Assembly (NCBI GenBank): GCA_024278755.1
Contig: JAJRSO010000046.1
Location: 24,194-88,193 of the forward strand
Length of the DNA stretch: 64,000 nucleotides
Reading direction: 5' to 3'
Origin: Calditrichota bacterium
GTDB lineage: Bacteria; Calditrichota; Calditrichia; Calditrichales; Calditrichaceae
Each line of letters begins with the position of its first letter. Within the stretch, counting starts at the first letter, position 1. Shown here piece after piece: positions 41,601 to 49,868 of this stretch. The translations under genes were made by a program, and so were the position numbers. Under the pieces are notes generated by a model. That model saw nothing but the letters and a program-made list of their open reading frames with translations. It was not told where the DNA came from and did not search any database.

Positions 41601-43848
41601 GCAGATTCAACGCTTCTTCAAACACTAAGAAAAAATCAGCGGGAATGGCCGCTTCCAGCGGTTCAAACATTTCGGCTGCTTCTTCGATATTTACGGAAAA
41701 CTCGGCGACATCGTCTTTATTAAGCAGATGGGCCGAAGAGCGAACGGCATGAATTCCATCTTCCACCGTTTTAAGTGGTTTGCGCGAATTGGTATCTTTT
41801 TTTAACTGCTCCAGCGCTTCACGCACCAAGGTAAGCTGTTCTTCGCTTTCCCGTATAAAATCTTGCTCCAGTTCGGCCTCTTCATCCGTCTTTGTTTTAG
41901 CAGCCTCCGGAATTTCTTTTTCATCTGCAACGCCATCTTCCGGTGTTTTCTGTACTTCTTCCGCTAACACTTCCGTCAAGATTCCCAGAATATCCGAATA
42001 ATCTGCTTCATGCCCTGCGCTTAATAAACGATCCAACGTTAATTCCAGTGATTTTTGCACCTCTTCAACCAGTGCATCGGCTACCGGTTGTTGAACATCT
42101 AACAGCTCACGAAAATAATCGATTACCGCCTGATAGCTTGTATAGCCCAAAAGACGAATATTCGATTCCAAACGGTTTAAATATGAATAAAGGATCTGTT
42201 TGGATTCTTCGGAACCGTTGCCTAACGCCGGTTTAAAATGCGCCTGAAGCGTTTGCCGCGCTGCGTGCATGGCTTCTGTCAGGGCACGGCGTATCTCTTC
42301 TTCATTTTCAATCGAAAAAGCGCCAGGCATAATATTTTCCACGGCATCGTTTAAAAGATTTAACAAGACATAAAAATCCTGCTTAAAATCTTCGGTATTC
42401 ATTGCCTGCTGCCAAACCTGGTCCATTTTTTCCAGTTCCTCGGCAATTTCGCGCGGTTCTTTTTTCGCCAGTTTGCTATAAAATTTTTGCATGGGTTGAT
42501 AGAGTGCATTCCGACTTTCCGGAAATAACAAGGCACAGGCGCTGTCACTCTGTAACAACAGATCATTTATTTTTTTCTGGGATTTTTCTTGCTCAAGGGT
42601 AAACTGTGCAATACGGATTTTGTCCCAGAGCTTTTTTAAAACATCAATTAAGATGGATACCATTTTATCCGTATCCGCAAAAGCGATTACGCTTTCCGTC
42701 GTTTCTATTTCTGTATTAAACGATGCGGCGAGGGCGGCGAGCCCCTCCTTAAATTTTTCGGACTGCTCATTACTTTCCTCATGAACAAAGCGAGAAGCTT
42801 CATCCATCAGATCGTTTATAATCCTTTTACTCTGCGAAGATAGGTCTGCTTTTTTATCATTTGCAGCAGCAATGGTAAATAACATCTGTTCTGAAAAATA
42901 TTCGATCCCGGAGTAGCCGTGAATCATACTCACTTCTTTGAGCGATTTTAAGGCTTTTAGTATTCCTTCAAACGCTTTGTCCGTATTTTCTTCTGCTAAA
43001 GAATTAGCGATGGAATTTACATGGTCATCTAATTCCGAAAGAAAATATTCACGCAATAAACTATCAACCGTCAGGGGCGTTTCCGATTTTTTATGAATTG
43101 CCGGTATAGCGCCATTATCCAGAATTTGTCGGAATAAATCGTTTTCGGTTGTTTGCAGCTCTTCGATTTGTTCCAGCAAATGCCGGATATTATCTTCCAA
43201 CGCAGCCAGTTCTGTACTGTCGGGCGCCTGCTGAAATTGCCGAACGGATGCGGTAATTTTTAATGCAAGCGGATTATAATCTTCCGTACCCGCTTCAAAA
43301 TTTTTTGAAACTTCTATTATACGATTAAATTCCTTCTGCCGTTCTGCTGGCAGTTCCCGTAACGAATCTTCTAACCGGCGTAGAAACTCTTTTTGATAAA
43401 ACGCCTCAAAAGAGAGTTTTTCTTCCGCTTCTTCTATCTCTTCCACGGCCTCTGTTGTTGGCGCTTCCAACGGAATCTGAGCACGAAAATAGTTAAGGAC
43501 ACTACCCAAATCACGCACGCTTTCTTTTTCTTCCATCATCAACGTAAACAGATTTACAAAATCTTCGACAAGGGTGGATAAGGAGCGAATTGATTTATCC
43601 GAAGGATAATTATTAAGCCGTTCCGATAAATCGAACAGAAAGATAGACAGCTCATTGGTACCGGCATATTGAGCCAGTTGCTCTAGCCCGGGCAAAACAT
43701 CGTCGTTGCCGGAAATAAATCCGCTGAGCTCTTCCAGCATTTCATATTGCTCTTCCGGTATTTTTCCGCTACCCTCTTCGAGGGCGCGTCGGAAAAGTTC
43801 CACCATATAAAAAGTTGAAAAAGAAATAGCGCTGTTTTTGTCGAACAT
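38668..43848 (-). CDS. Very large CheA-type hybrid histidine kinase (PilL/ChpA-like)
   Basis: 1726 residues. The N-terminal 900 residues are several Hpt-like helical bundles with substituted cores (HAVRSSAHLL, HSLRSAAKML, LKSLKEVSMIHG). One canonical Hpt follows (about 945-1050) with phospho-acceptor His987 (NLHTLKGSAL). Then come an acidic insert, H-dimer (about 1150-1280), HATPase (NAVDHGIE, DDGRGID, GRGVGLDVV; about 1290-1440) and CheW-like domain (to about 1590). A receiver (about 1603-1726) has Asp1657 (ITDLEMP). It phosphorylates its own receiver and other regulators. Size and layout match kinases of twitching or surface-sensing systems. Chemoreceptor, CheW and regulator genes lie just upstream. 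Confidence 0.93.
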   Translation of the reverse strand: MFDKNSAISFSTFYMVELFRRALEEGSGKIPEEQYEMLEELSGFISGNDDVLPGLEQLAQYAGTNELSIFLFDLSERLNNYPSDKSIRSLSTLVEDFVNLFTLMMEEKESVRDLGSVLNYFRAQIPLEAPTTEAVEEIEEAEEKLSFEAFYQKEFLRRLEDSLRELPAERQKEFNRIIEVSKNFEAGTEDYNPLALKITASVRQFQQAPDSTELAALEDNIRHLLEQIEELQTTENDLFRQILDNGAIPAIHKKSETPLTVDSLLREYFLSELDDHVNSIANSLAEENTDKAFEGILKALKSLKEVSMIHGYSGIEYFSEQMLFTIAAANDKKADLSSQSKRIINDLMDEASRFVHEESNEQSEKFKEGLAALAASFNTEIETTESVIAFADTDKMVSILIDVLKKLWDKIRIAQFTLEQEKSQKKINDLLLQSDSACALLFPESRNALYQPMQKFYSKLAKKEPREIAEELEKMDQVWQQAMNTEDFKQDFYVLLNLLNDAVENIMPGAFSIENEEEIRRALTEAMHAARQTLQAHFKPALGNGSEESKQILYSYLNRLESNIRLLGYTSYQAVIDYFRELLDVQQPVADALVEEVQKSLELTLDRLLSAGHEADYSDILGILTEVLAEEVQKTPEDGVADEKEIPEAAKTKTDEEAELEQDFIRESEEQLTLVREALEQLKKDTNSRKPLKTVEDGIHAVRSSAHLLNKDDVAEFSVNIEEAAEMFEPLEAAIPADFFLVFEEALNLLEQLVHGREADTGEVEMKIDKLLNSLIVEEAVEEELQEETAAESAEEKPLFADGEDFDEELLDIFREESENFISVLVESNAKLKENLADMQALNDLEYAAHSLRSAAKMLSFREISQMTAGLEEICEAIKNNEIENSLALQDSITEAVEIIRRLRNGEKITASELAGAVNQLDISAQKAEFPSEEKSAERGAPDSEYMRNIFIGEAGELIDALNRDLLELERMPESATLLTEILRNLHTLKGSALMVAYSKIGELTHKLEDYFQVYKEQNGEVKLEMLPPVFAALDLIQEMIHSVAEGKGEVAEQYTSRAAEIDNKLFYFQNFDVESSAMPSTTEPGPEIKPGPGRHKKDDNVIKINTDYLDKLVNMATELLVNRTELSSNFDNLKELVSSIEDGKKQIHQAQNYLEDLAEDDGFETDEADENEFEKNEDVRTYKNISKDFKKVTQAIDSVSTQLNKLSHGFEKNIQQISNLSKTLHKDILRVRMVPVEYLFDRFPRPIRDLARAQGKLVTVSVEGNNTEMDRAVVEALADPIMHILRNAVDHGIETGEQRKKINKPKTGKISLRARQEKSQVIIDVSDDGRGIDLAKVKKKAVQRGLISKEKVKKLSETEILDFIFYSEFSTREKTTETSGRGVGLDVVANHIQKLKGVIRIWTEKNVGTTFSIRVPLTLIISQALMTRMHGHSIAIPMVAVQESMELDSKEILVDDTRRYIQAHGKLLPFITVDEILNFPEKETEKKEKIQMLILHDAGISVALGIGKITGRQEIVIKSLGSSLQNVEFIAGGTILGDGEVALILDYAAVIRMVEHQFFGSIRESRSWISRVKTKPAADKMELQTKNEAAKMDNPLSKKNITDRKPRILIVDDSNSVRSFVSSVLEKQGFITIKAKDGKEALELLEKELPDLMITDLEMPVMDGFKLIEQTRKRPEMAGLPIVILTGRTGKAQREKGTKLGANSFIGKPFKEGDLIKVISDFIEV

Positions 43849-43860
43849 AATTTTCTCCGA

Positions 43861-45648
43861 TTACTCAGCTAACTTAAATTTAGCTACCGTCTGATTCAGT
43901 TCTTTAGAGAGAAATTCCAGTTTATTAGCCGCTTCTTTTGATTTTTCCGCCCCTTCGGCCGTTTCTTTGGCAATACCCGAAATATGTTCCATGGAAGACA
44001 CAATCTCTTTGCTAAAGCGTGTCTGTTCTTCGGTGGCATTGGATATTTCTTCCGATGATTTGGTGGAAACTTCTACTCTGCCCACAATTTCGCGCAATAC
44101 TTCACCGGCGCTGTCCACCAGTTTCGTGCCGTCCGCCACCTGACTGGTTCCGTTTTCCATGGCGTACATGGTTTTGGAAATGACCGTTTGAATGTCATCT
44201 ATTAATTTCGAAATCTCTTCGGCCGAGTGGCTGGAACGTTCTGCCAGATTTCGAATTTCATCGGCAACCACGGTAAATCCTCTACCGGCCTCTCCGGCCC
44301 TTGCCGCTTCGATAGAAGCATTTAACGCCAGTAAATTGGTTCGGTTGGCAATCTCACTGATAAAATCCGTAATCTCGCCAACGCGGGTCGAATTTTCACC
44401 AAGGATACGTACCTGCCGGGAAGCCTCGCGCACCGAATTACGTACATTCTGCATTCCCTCAATTGATTTTTTAACCATATCGCTGCCTTGCTCGGCTACT
44501 TCTTTGGCCGAGCGGGCGGCCTGTGCCGCCTTTTGAGCGCTGAGGTTTGTATCATTTACACGGGCGGCCATATCTTTGGCAAATTTACTGATGGTTTCTG
44601 TCTGCTGCGCCTGTTCGGCCGCTCCTTTGGCCATTTGTGCCGTGTTACCCAAAATATCTTCGGTAGAACTGGAAACCTGTTCGGCCGCCTTTTTCGTATC
44701 GCGAATCAGACCGCTTAAATCACTAATCATAAGATTAAAGGAATCGGCCAAAGCGCCAAATGTATCGGCGGTTACTTCTGCCGACACGGTAAAATCACCG
44801 TCTGCCGCCGAATTAACGATACGTAAGAATTCTTTAATCTGCTTTTGAATTTTATCCCGCTTTTCATCCGATTCCTGATTATCTCTAATGCTGGATTCCA
44901 ACTCCTGAAGCGCAGGGAATAATTCGTTTAAACCCTCATCACCTTCCGATTTAAGAATGGACGATTTTGATTTAAGACGTTTTAAATTATTTAGAACCGA
45001 TTCAATTCCGGATGATAGTTTTTTTAACGATAAGGATAAAATTAGCAACGCCATAAAATATACAAGCAAGGCTGCGCCGAGGGAGGTAAGTAAATTAAAT
45101 AAGAAATTCGGCAGTTGTCCAGAATATTCTAATTCGGTCAGCGCCAAAAACACCACATGGCCACTGCGATCTTTTATTGGAGCCATTCCGGCCGCTATAT
45201 TTTTATCTCCCCGTATAAGTAATAACGATACTGTAGCCCCCCTGTTGAAAACCGGGCTCATTTCTTTCCAGTAATCATAACTTTCACCGCTTTTTGTCGA
45301 TGTACCATCTTCCAGAATTATTTCGGTCATGCTTCCTTTTTTTGCTAAAATTTTAACTGAACCGGTCGGCAGATGTAAAGCGTTGCGCAGAGTTACCAGT
45401 TTTTCTTTTATATCTGCGGTTGTCACGACCTTGTTATCCATGGTTTTTTGCAGGATTTCTACCGCATCGGCCGTGATGCCGTTGGAAATACTTAAAGCCG
45501 AAACGACTGACAAAGCCTTTTGGTTTTCTTCTACCCGCCGTACGTCTGTCGAATACAAAAAATATCCGTAGAGCAGAGCGGCAACAATAAAAAGAATGAA
45601 CGCCAGAACTGCAAATTGTTTAAATATACGGCCGCTTGTTTCTTTCAT
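43861..45648 (-). CDS. Methyl-accepting chemotaxis protein
   Basis: 595 residues. Membrane spans at about 10-30 and 187-208 flank a periplasmic sensor domain of about 155 residues. A HAMP-like region (about 270-325, NSAADGDFTVSAEV) precedes a long coiled-coil signalling domain with the hairpin tip RTNLLALNASIEAARAGEAGRGF. It signals to the CheA through the CheW encoded next to it. No CheR-docking pentapeptide is at the C-terminus (ends KFKLAE), in line with the absence of cheR and cheB nearby. Confidence 0.93.
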   Translation of the reverse strand: MKETSGRIFKQFAVLAFILFIVAALLYGYFLYSTDVRRVEENQKALSVVSALSISNGITADAVEILQKTMDNKVVTTADIKEKLVTLRNALHLPTGSVKILAKKGSMTEIILEDGTSTKSGESYDYWKEMSPVFNRGATVSLLLIRGDKNIAAGMAPIKDRSGHVVFLALTELEYSGQLPNFLFNLLTSLGAALLVYFMALLILSLSLKKLSSGIESVLNNLKRLKSKSSILKSEGDEGLNELFPALQELESSIRDNQESDEKRDKIQKQIKEFLRIVNSAADGDFTVSAEVTADTFGALADSFNLMISDLSGLIRDTKKAAEQVSSSTEDILGNTAQMAKGAAEQAQQTETISKFAKDMAARVNDTNLSAQKAAQAARSAKEVAEQGSDMVKKSIEGMQNVRNSVREASRQVRILGENSTRVGEITDFISEIANRTNLLALNASIEAARAGEAGRGFTVVADEIRNLAERSSHSAEEISKLIDDIQTVISKTMYAMENGTSQVADGTKLVDSAGEVLREIVGRVEVSTKSSEEISNATEEQTRFSKEIVSSMEHISGIAKETAEGAEKSKEAANKLEFLSKELNQTVAKFKLAE

Positions 45649-45659
45649 TTCAACCTCGG

Positions 45660-46133
45660 TTAATATCTGTAACGAATGATTTCTTTGCTTTGAAGAATGG
45701 CAGGCAAATCAAGCAGGTAAATAACGCCCATGTTTTCATGCTCATAGTACCCGTTTAATAAATTTATATACTGCGGAGATAATTCTCTTGTGGGAATTTG
45801 AATTTTATTGGTGTCTAATTTGGTTACATCAAGCACCCGGTCTACCACCACACCAAATTGAAATTCATGCCATTCCAGCAGTACAATAAAGTTCTTATCT
45901 GTTATTTCGTTCCGCTCCAGCTTTAACAGAACCCGCAGGTCTAAAATTGAATAAATTTGACCGCGCAGGTTAAAAACACCCAAAATGCTTTCATCCACAT
46001 TGGGAACCGGCGTGATTCTTGGCAGAGGAATAACCTCCTTCACATTAATAACTTCAACGGCAAAATGCTGTTCGGAAATACCTAAAATTGAATAGCGATC
46101 GGCTGCCGGAGCGCTTAATTCTGAAGTGGTCAA
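45660..46133 (-). CDS. CheW coupling protein
   Basis: 157 residues of a single CheW domain: FAVEVINVKEVIPLPRITPVPN, the conserved GVFNLRGQIYSILDLR, and FGVVVDRVLDVTKLD. It bridges chemoreceptor tips and the CheA P5 domain. It is 11 bp upstream of the receptor gene in the operon. Confidence 0.93.
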   Translation of the reverse strand: MTTSELSAPAADRYSILGISEQHFAVEVINVKEVIPLPRITPVPNVDESILGVFNLRGQIYSILDLRVLLKLERNEITDKNFIVLLEWHEFQFGVVVDRVLDVTKLDTNKIQIPTRELSPQYINLLNGYYEHENMGVIYLLDLPAILQSKEIIRYRY

Positions 46134-46155
46134 CTTATCTCCATCTTTCGTTTAG

Positions 46156-47148
46156 TTAGATTAGTGCGTTAATTTTTTCGATTAATTCATCGTCTTTAAA
46201 CGGTTTCGGTAAAAAGGCATCGGCGCCGGTTTCTTTTGCTTTTTCCACCATCTGCGGTGAATCTTTTCCCGAAAGCATGATGACCGGTGTCTTTCGGGAA
46301 GCCTTTACTGTTTTAAGAATATCGATTCCGTTTATATCCGGCAGCATTAAATCTAATATAATTAACGAAGGATTCAGTTGGTCTATTTTTGCCAAACCGT
46401 CTTTCCCGCTCACTGCCGTATGAATGAGATAGTCTTCGTTTTCAAGAGCGATTTCCACCATCTTGCGGATGACGATACTGTCGTCAATTACCAGCACAGA
46501 TTTTTTCCCGGAGGAGTCCTGTTCCGGCTCAAATTGAGGAACGGGTTCTTCCGCCGTTGCCGCTTCTTCGCTTATGCCTTCCTCTTTTTCTGTTATTTCC
46601 TCACTAAAATCCACATCCAGCAAATCTGCTTCGGAAGCTTCTTCGTCATGTATGTTTATTTCGATATCTTCTTCGGCAACCGGCGCTTCTTCTTCAGCGG
46701 TTTCTGTTTCCACCGGATCCGGCTCGGGTTCTTCCGCCGCCTCTTCAACGTGAATTTCCTCCTCTTCCGGTTCTTCCGCGGATAGGGCTTCTTCTTCCAT
46801 TAAAATTTCGGTTTTAGGCGCATCGCCGGCCGGTTCTTCTTCTACCTGAAACAGTTCTTCTTCATCCTCAGCCGGCTTTTCTGATTCGGTTTCTTCCGGC
46901 ATAACCGGCTCTTGCTCTACCGCAGTATCCGGTTCTGAGTCTGCTTCCGTTGCCATTATTAAACCCGCTTCTTCCAAAAGCGTTAATTCTGCCTCGGCCG
47001 TTTCCTGTTCCTCTTCCAAAATTTCCGCAATCTGAGAAGCAGTGGTGTTTTCATCGACGATGAATAAAGTTCTCCAAACATTATAGGCTAACTTAATGTC
47101 ATTAATCTTTTCGTCGATATTTTCTGAACGCTTATAACTCTTATCCAT
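46156..47148 (-). CDS. Response regulator with N-terminal helical domain and long acidic linker
   Basis: 330 residues. Residues 1-65 look like a small winged-helix-like domain (AYNVWRTLFIVDENTTASQIAEIL; LLEEAGLI). Residues about 70-210 are very acidic and Glu/Ala/Pro-rich. The C-terminal receiver (about 213-330) has VLVIDDS, phospho-Asp in LIILDLMLPD, MLSG and the KPF lysine. Putting the receiver last, after a disordered acidic spacer, is unusual; output may be by protein contact. It probably receives phosphate from the CheA two genes downstream. Confidence 0.88.
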   Translation of the reverse strand: MDKSYKRSENIDEKINDIKLAYNVWRTLFIVDENTTASQIAEILEEEQETAEAELTLLEEAGLIMATEADSEPDTAVEQEPVMPEETESEKPAEDEEELFQVEEEPAGDAPKTEILMEEEALSAEEPEEEEIHVEEAAEEPEPDPVETETAEEEAPVAEEDIEINIHDEEASEADLLDVDFSEEITEKEEGISEEAATAEEPVPQFEPEQDSSGKKSVLVIDDSIVIRKMVEIALENEDYLIHTAVSGKDGLAKIDQLNPSLIILDLMLPDINGIDILKTVKASRKTPVIMLSGKDSPQMVEKAKETGADAFLPKPFKDDELIEKINALI

Positions 47149-47169
47149 TTATGATCCTTTCATACATGG

Positions 47170-47940
47170 TTATATGCGGTTGTCTTTATTTATCAGCTCT
47201 TCTGCCAGTTTAAGATAACTTAACGCTCCGGAACTGGTTAAATCAACCAGGGCAACCGGTTTGCCAAGCGCCGGCGCTTCCGCTAGTTTAGAATTTCGCG
47301 GAATGATTGTTTTAAAAAGGATATCCTTAAATCCGTACTGAAGTTCTTCCAGTATTTCACGGCTTTTTTTTAATCTACGGTCAAACATGGTAATCAGTAT
47401 ACCGCTAAATTTAAGAGTTTTATTATATTTATTACCAATATTTTTTATAGAACTTAAAAACTTTCCTAAGGATTTCAATGAATAAAATTCCGCTTGTACC
47501 GGAATAAGCAACAAATCTGCCGCAATAAGTCCGTTTACGGTTAACGTTCCTAAATTAGGCGGACAGTCTAAAATAATATAATCATACATCTGTTTTATAG
47601 GCTTTAAAATACTCTTAAGCAGTTTATTTTGCAACGCATAAGCAAATAAGTCAATTTCCTGTTCTTCGTTTTTTACATTAGAAGGAACTATTTCCAGGTT
47701 TTCCAATCCGACTTCCCGTATGGCGGCCGTGAGTGGAATTTTATTAACAAAAACTTCATATAAACCATTTTTAATTTCATACGCTTCCTGGTGAAACCCG
47801 TCGGCGATACTACCCTGTGGGTCCATATCAATTAAGAGAATTTTTTTGCCCAGAATAGCGAGACTCGCCCCCAGGTTTATCGCGGTGGTTGTTTTGCCGA
47901 CGCCTCCTTTTTGGCTTGCTATAACTAAAATTTTTCCCAT
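47170..47940 (-). CDS. ParA/Soj-family ATPase at head of chemosensory operon
   Basis: 256 residues. The deviant Walker A KGGVGKTTTAINLGASLA (10-27), a switch I region DMDPQGS, Walker B YIILDCPPNLG and a C-terminal RNSKLAEAPALGKP motif are typical of ParA. No ParB is encoded nearby. ParA homologues in chemotaxis operons (ParC, PpfA) position receptor arrays, and the place here, 21 bp before the response regulator, favours that role over chromosome partition. Confidence 0.85.
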   Translation of the reverse strand: MGKILVIASQKGGVGKTTTAINLGASLAILGKKILLIDMDPQGSIADGFHQEAYEIKNGLYEVFVNKIPLTAAIREVGLENLEIVPSNVKNEEQEIDLFAYALQNKLLKSILKPIKQMYDYIILDCPPNLGTLTVNGLIAADLLLIPVQAEFYSLKSLGKFLSSIKNIGNKYNKTLKFSGILITMFDRRLKKSREILEELQYGFKDILFKTIIPRNSKLAEAPALGKPVALVDLTSSGALSYLKLAEELINKDNRI

Positions 47941-48012
47941 TAAAACCTATACGTGTATTAGTGAATATTTAGACCATACGTTTTCGGCATAAATTACGGT
48001 AACTCAAGCATT

Positions 48013-49164
48013 TTATTCCTTCGTACCCGGAACTGCAAATTTTATTTTTTTCGTTACGCCGCTTTTATTTCCCAATAGCTCAAACAGGGTTTGTTTCTCT
48101 TTTATATCATTATAGGAAAACAACGTATATCCGGCAAATGCACTGGCCTTAATTCGATTAATCCGTTCAATAATCTTTTGTATCTCCTGGTTGTAGGTGG
48201 CAATCCCCACAACGATTCTTTTTTTATTGAGATCCGGTTCTATACTTCGCAAATTTTTATAAAAAACAGAATCCTGATTATTATAATTCATCAGAATAAT
48301 ACGATCACATAACTTTTCCCGTAGCCAGCTTTGCCAATTCTGCACATATATTTTTTCCGCCAAAACAGAATTTGCTTTAACGGCAATGGAAAGAATGACA
48401 TTCGTATTCCTTCGCTGAATTGTTTTTTGTATTTCCTGCAGAGCAGTTTTTATATTTTTACTTAAAAATTCTTTATACCGTATTCCCATAGTGTATTTAT
48501 GTAACGGATCTATGTTACCATTATTCAGATAAATATCTACCGGATCGCAATAGTATTTAAGAATAAAATCACTGCGTCCCGCCGGCGAAAAAGAAAAAGA
48601 AAAACCGGGGTAACGGAAATAGTCCAAATGGATTCCATCCACCTTCAAAGAATCAATCAAATAGGTCGATACACTTTTTATATAGGATAGGTTTTTTTGA
48701 TTTAAAGGGTCGGTAAAATCGCCTTCAATTCCCGCTTTTCGTAATTCTTTATGTGAAGGAGGAAGAAGATCCCCGGCTCTTCTTAAAAGGTATTTATTTT
48801 GTTCATTCCCAAAGAAATGATTGTTTATGGAATTGTCTATAGAAACGTTTATAAAAAAGGCATTGATCCAGGCATGAACTTTTATGTTGTTTTTATGGGC
48901 AAGCATTAAAATATTTTTAAAATTACGAAAAGCCGGACTGGCCATATTTGGAGTAAAGGCAGAATCCCGTTCAAAAAATGTGCGGCCCAGAGCACGAACC
49001 TGTATGTATAAATCTGTTATTTTTAACCGCACGGCGTCCGGAACGAGTTGTTCCGATTTCGGGGAATCCAGCAATGTGTGACGAACCACCCACAAACCAC
49101 GATGGTTTGAATTAGCTTGTGAAATTAAAACAAAGCTACATATAATTATAAGTATCGTACGCAT
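48013..49164 (-). CDS. GHL10-type putative glycoside hydrolase, secreted
   Basis: 383 residues from ATG 49164, which opens a signal peptide (MRTILIIICSFVLISQANS); the frame extends 10 codons upstream without hydrophobic character. The mature start HRGLWVVRHTLLDSP and the strands KVHAWINAFF, VDGIHLDYFRYP and RIILMNYNNQD are the landmarks of the DUF187/GHL10 TIM-barrel family. Family members act on bacterial cell-wall or surface glycans, but few are tested. Located 72 bp upstream of parA on the same strand. Confidence 0.8.
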   Translation of the reverse strand: MRTILIIICSFVLISQANSNHRGLWVVRHTLLDSPKSEQLVPDAVRLKITDLYIQVRALGRTFFERDSAFTPNMASPAFRNFKNILMLAHKNNIKVHAWINAFFINVSIDNSINNHFFGNEQNKYLLRRAGDLLPPSHKELRKAGIEGDFTDPLNQKNLSYIKSVSTYLIDSLKVDGIHLDYFRYPGFSFSFSPAGRSDFILKYYCDPVDIYLNNGNIDPLHKYTMGIRYKEFLSKNIKTALQEIQKTIQRRNTNVILSIAVKANSVLAEKIYVQNWQSWLREKLCDRIILMNYNNQDSVFYKNLRSIEPDLNKKRIVVGIATYNQEIQKIIERINRIKASAFAGYTLFSYNDIKEKQTLFELLGNKSGVTKKIKFAVPGTKE

Positions 49165-49202
49165 ATAAATCCGGTTATAGATGGCTATATACAAGAAAAA
49201 TA

Positions 49203-49231
49203 AATATATAGCTATGCTAAAGATAATGCAA
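49203..49231 (-). promoter_or_regulatory. Promoter of the GHL10 gene
   Basis: On the minus strand TTGCAT (49231-49226) and TATATT (49208-49203) are spaced by 17 bp, 39 bp before the ATG at 49164. Confidence 0.55.
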
Positions 49232-49239
49232 GATTTTTA

Positions 49240-49247
49240 GGGGGGGG
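49240..49247. repeat. Homopolymeric G8 tract
   Basis: Eight consecutive G on the plus strand (C8 for the GHL10 gene), 9 bp upstream of its likely -35. Notable in an AT-rich spacer. Confidence 0.8.
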
Positions 49248-49271
49248 CAGACATTGGAATTTAAGAGTTTG

Positions 49272-49309
49272 CTAAAAAAAAAGCCGTTGTCTATTTAGCA
49301 ACGGCTTTT
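49272..49309 (-). terminator. Terminator of the ribosomal protein operon
   Basis: AAGCCGTTG / CAACGGCTT perfect 9-bp stem, extended by flanking A/T pairs, with a 9-base loop. It is followed on the minus strand by nine T. It lies 17 bp after the rplQ stop. Confidence 0.9.
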
Positions 49310-49325
49310 AAGTAGATTTTTTTGT

Positions 49326-49844
49326 CTATTCTTTTTCGGATGTTTTTTCAGTATTCTCCGCTTCTTTAACCTCTCCTTTTACTTTGGGCGTTTCTGCCTT
49401 TTCCGGAGTTTTTTCGGTTTCTTTCACGGCTTTTCCCTTTTTAGCTTCAGCCGTTTTTTTCTCTTTTTTAACGGTTTCGCTACCAGCTTCAAAATCAACC
49501 AACTGCATAATTGTTACAGAGGCGCCATCGCCTTTTCTGCGGCCCAATTTAATAATCCGTGTATAACCGCCATTACGGGTTTCATAAACGGGGGCAATTT
49601 TTTCGAACAAACTGGTAACAATTTCTTTATTCTGCAAAAATTTAAACGCCAAACGTCTGTGATGAACGCTTCCTTTTTTTGCATAGGTAATTAAACGATC
49701 TACATACCCACGCAGTTCTTTTGCTTTTGCTTCGGTTGTTTTAATCTGTTTATGTTCAAATATCTGGGCGGCCATATTACGCATTAAGGCTTTTTTATGG
49801 CTGGAAGTTCTTCCCAGATGATTTCCTCTTTTTTTATGTCGCAT
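49326..49844 (-). CDS. rplQ: 50S ribosomal protein bL17 with charged C-terminal extension
   Basis: 172 residues. The core (1-122: MRHKKRGNHLGRTSSHKKAL; RGYVDRLITYAKKG; GGYTRIIKLGRRKGD) is canonical. Residues about 124-172 are a Lys/Glu/Thr/Ala-rich, probably disordered tail absent from the usual 115-130-residue protein. Last gene of the alpha operon, directly before the terminator. Confidence 0.95.
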   Translation of the reverse strand: MRHKKRGNHLGRTSSHKKALMRNMAAQIFEHKQIKTTEAKAKELRGYVDRLITYAKKGSVHHRRLAFKFLQNKEIVTSLFEKIAPVYETRNGGYTRIIKLGRRKGDGASVTIMQLVDFEAGSETVKKEKKTAEAKKGKAVKETEKTPEKAETPKVKGEVKEAENTEKTSEKE

Positions 49845-49868
49845 GCTTGTCGTCCCTATCTATCGCGT

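Noticed and set aside
47170..47940. ParA as the chromosome-partition protein
   Set aside because: No parB or parS-like site nearby, and it is embedded in the chemosensory operon; an array-positioning role fits better.
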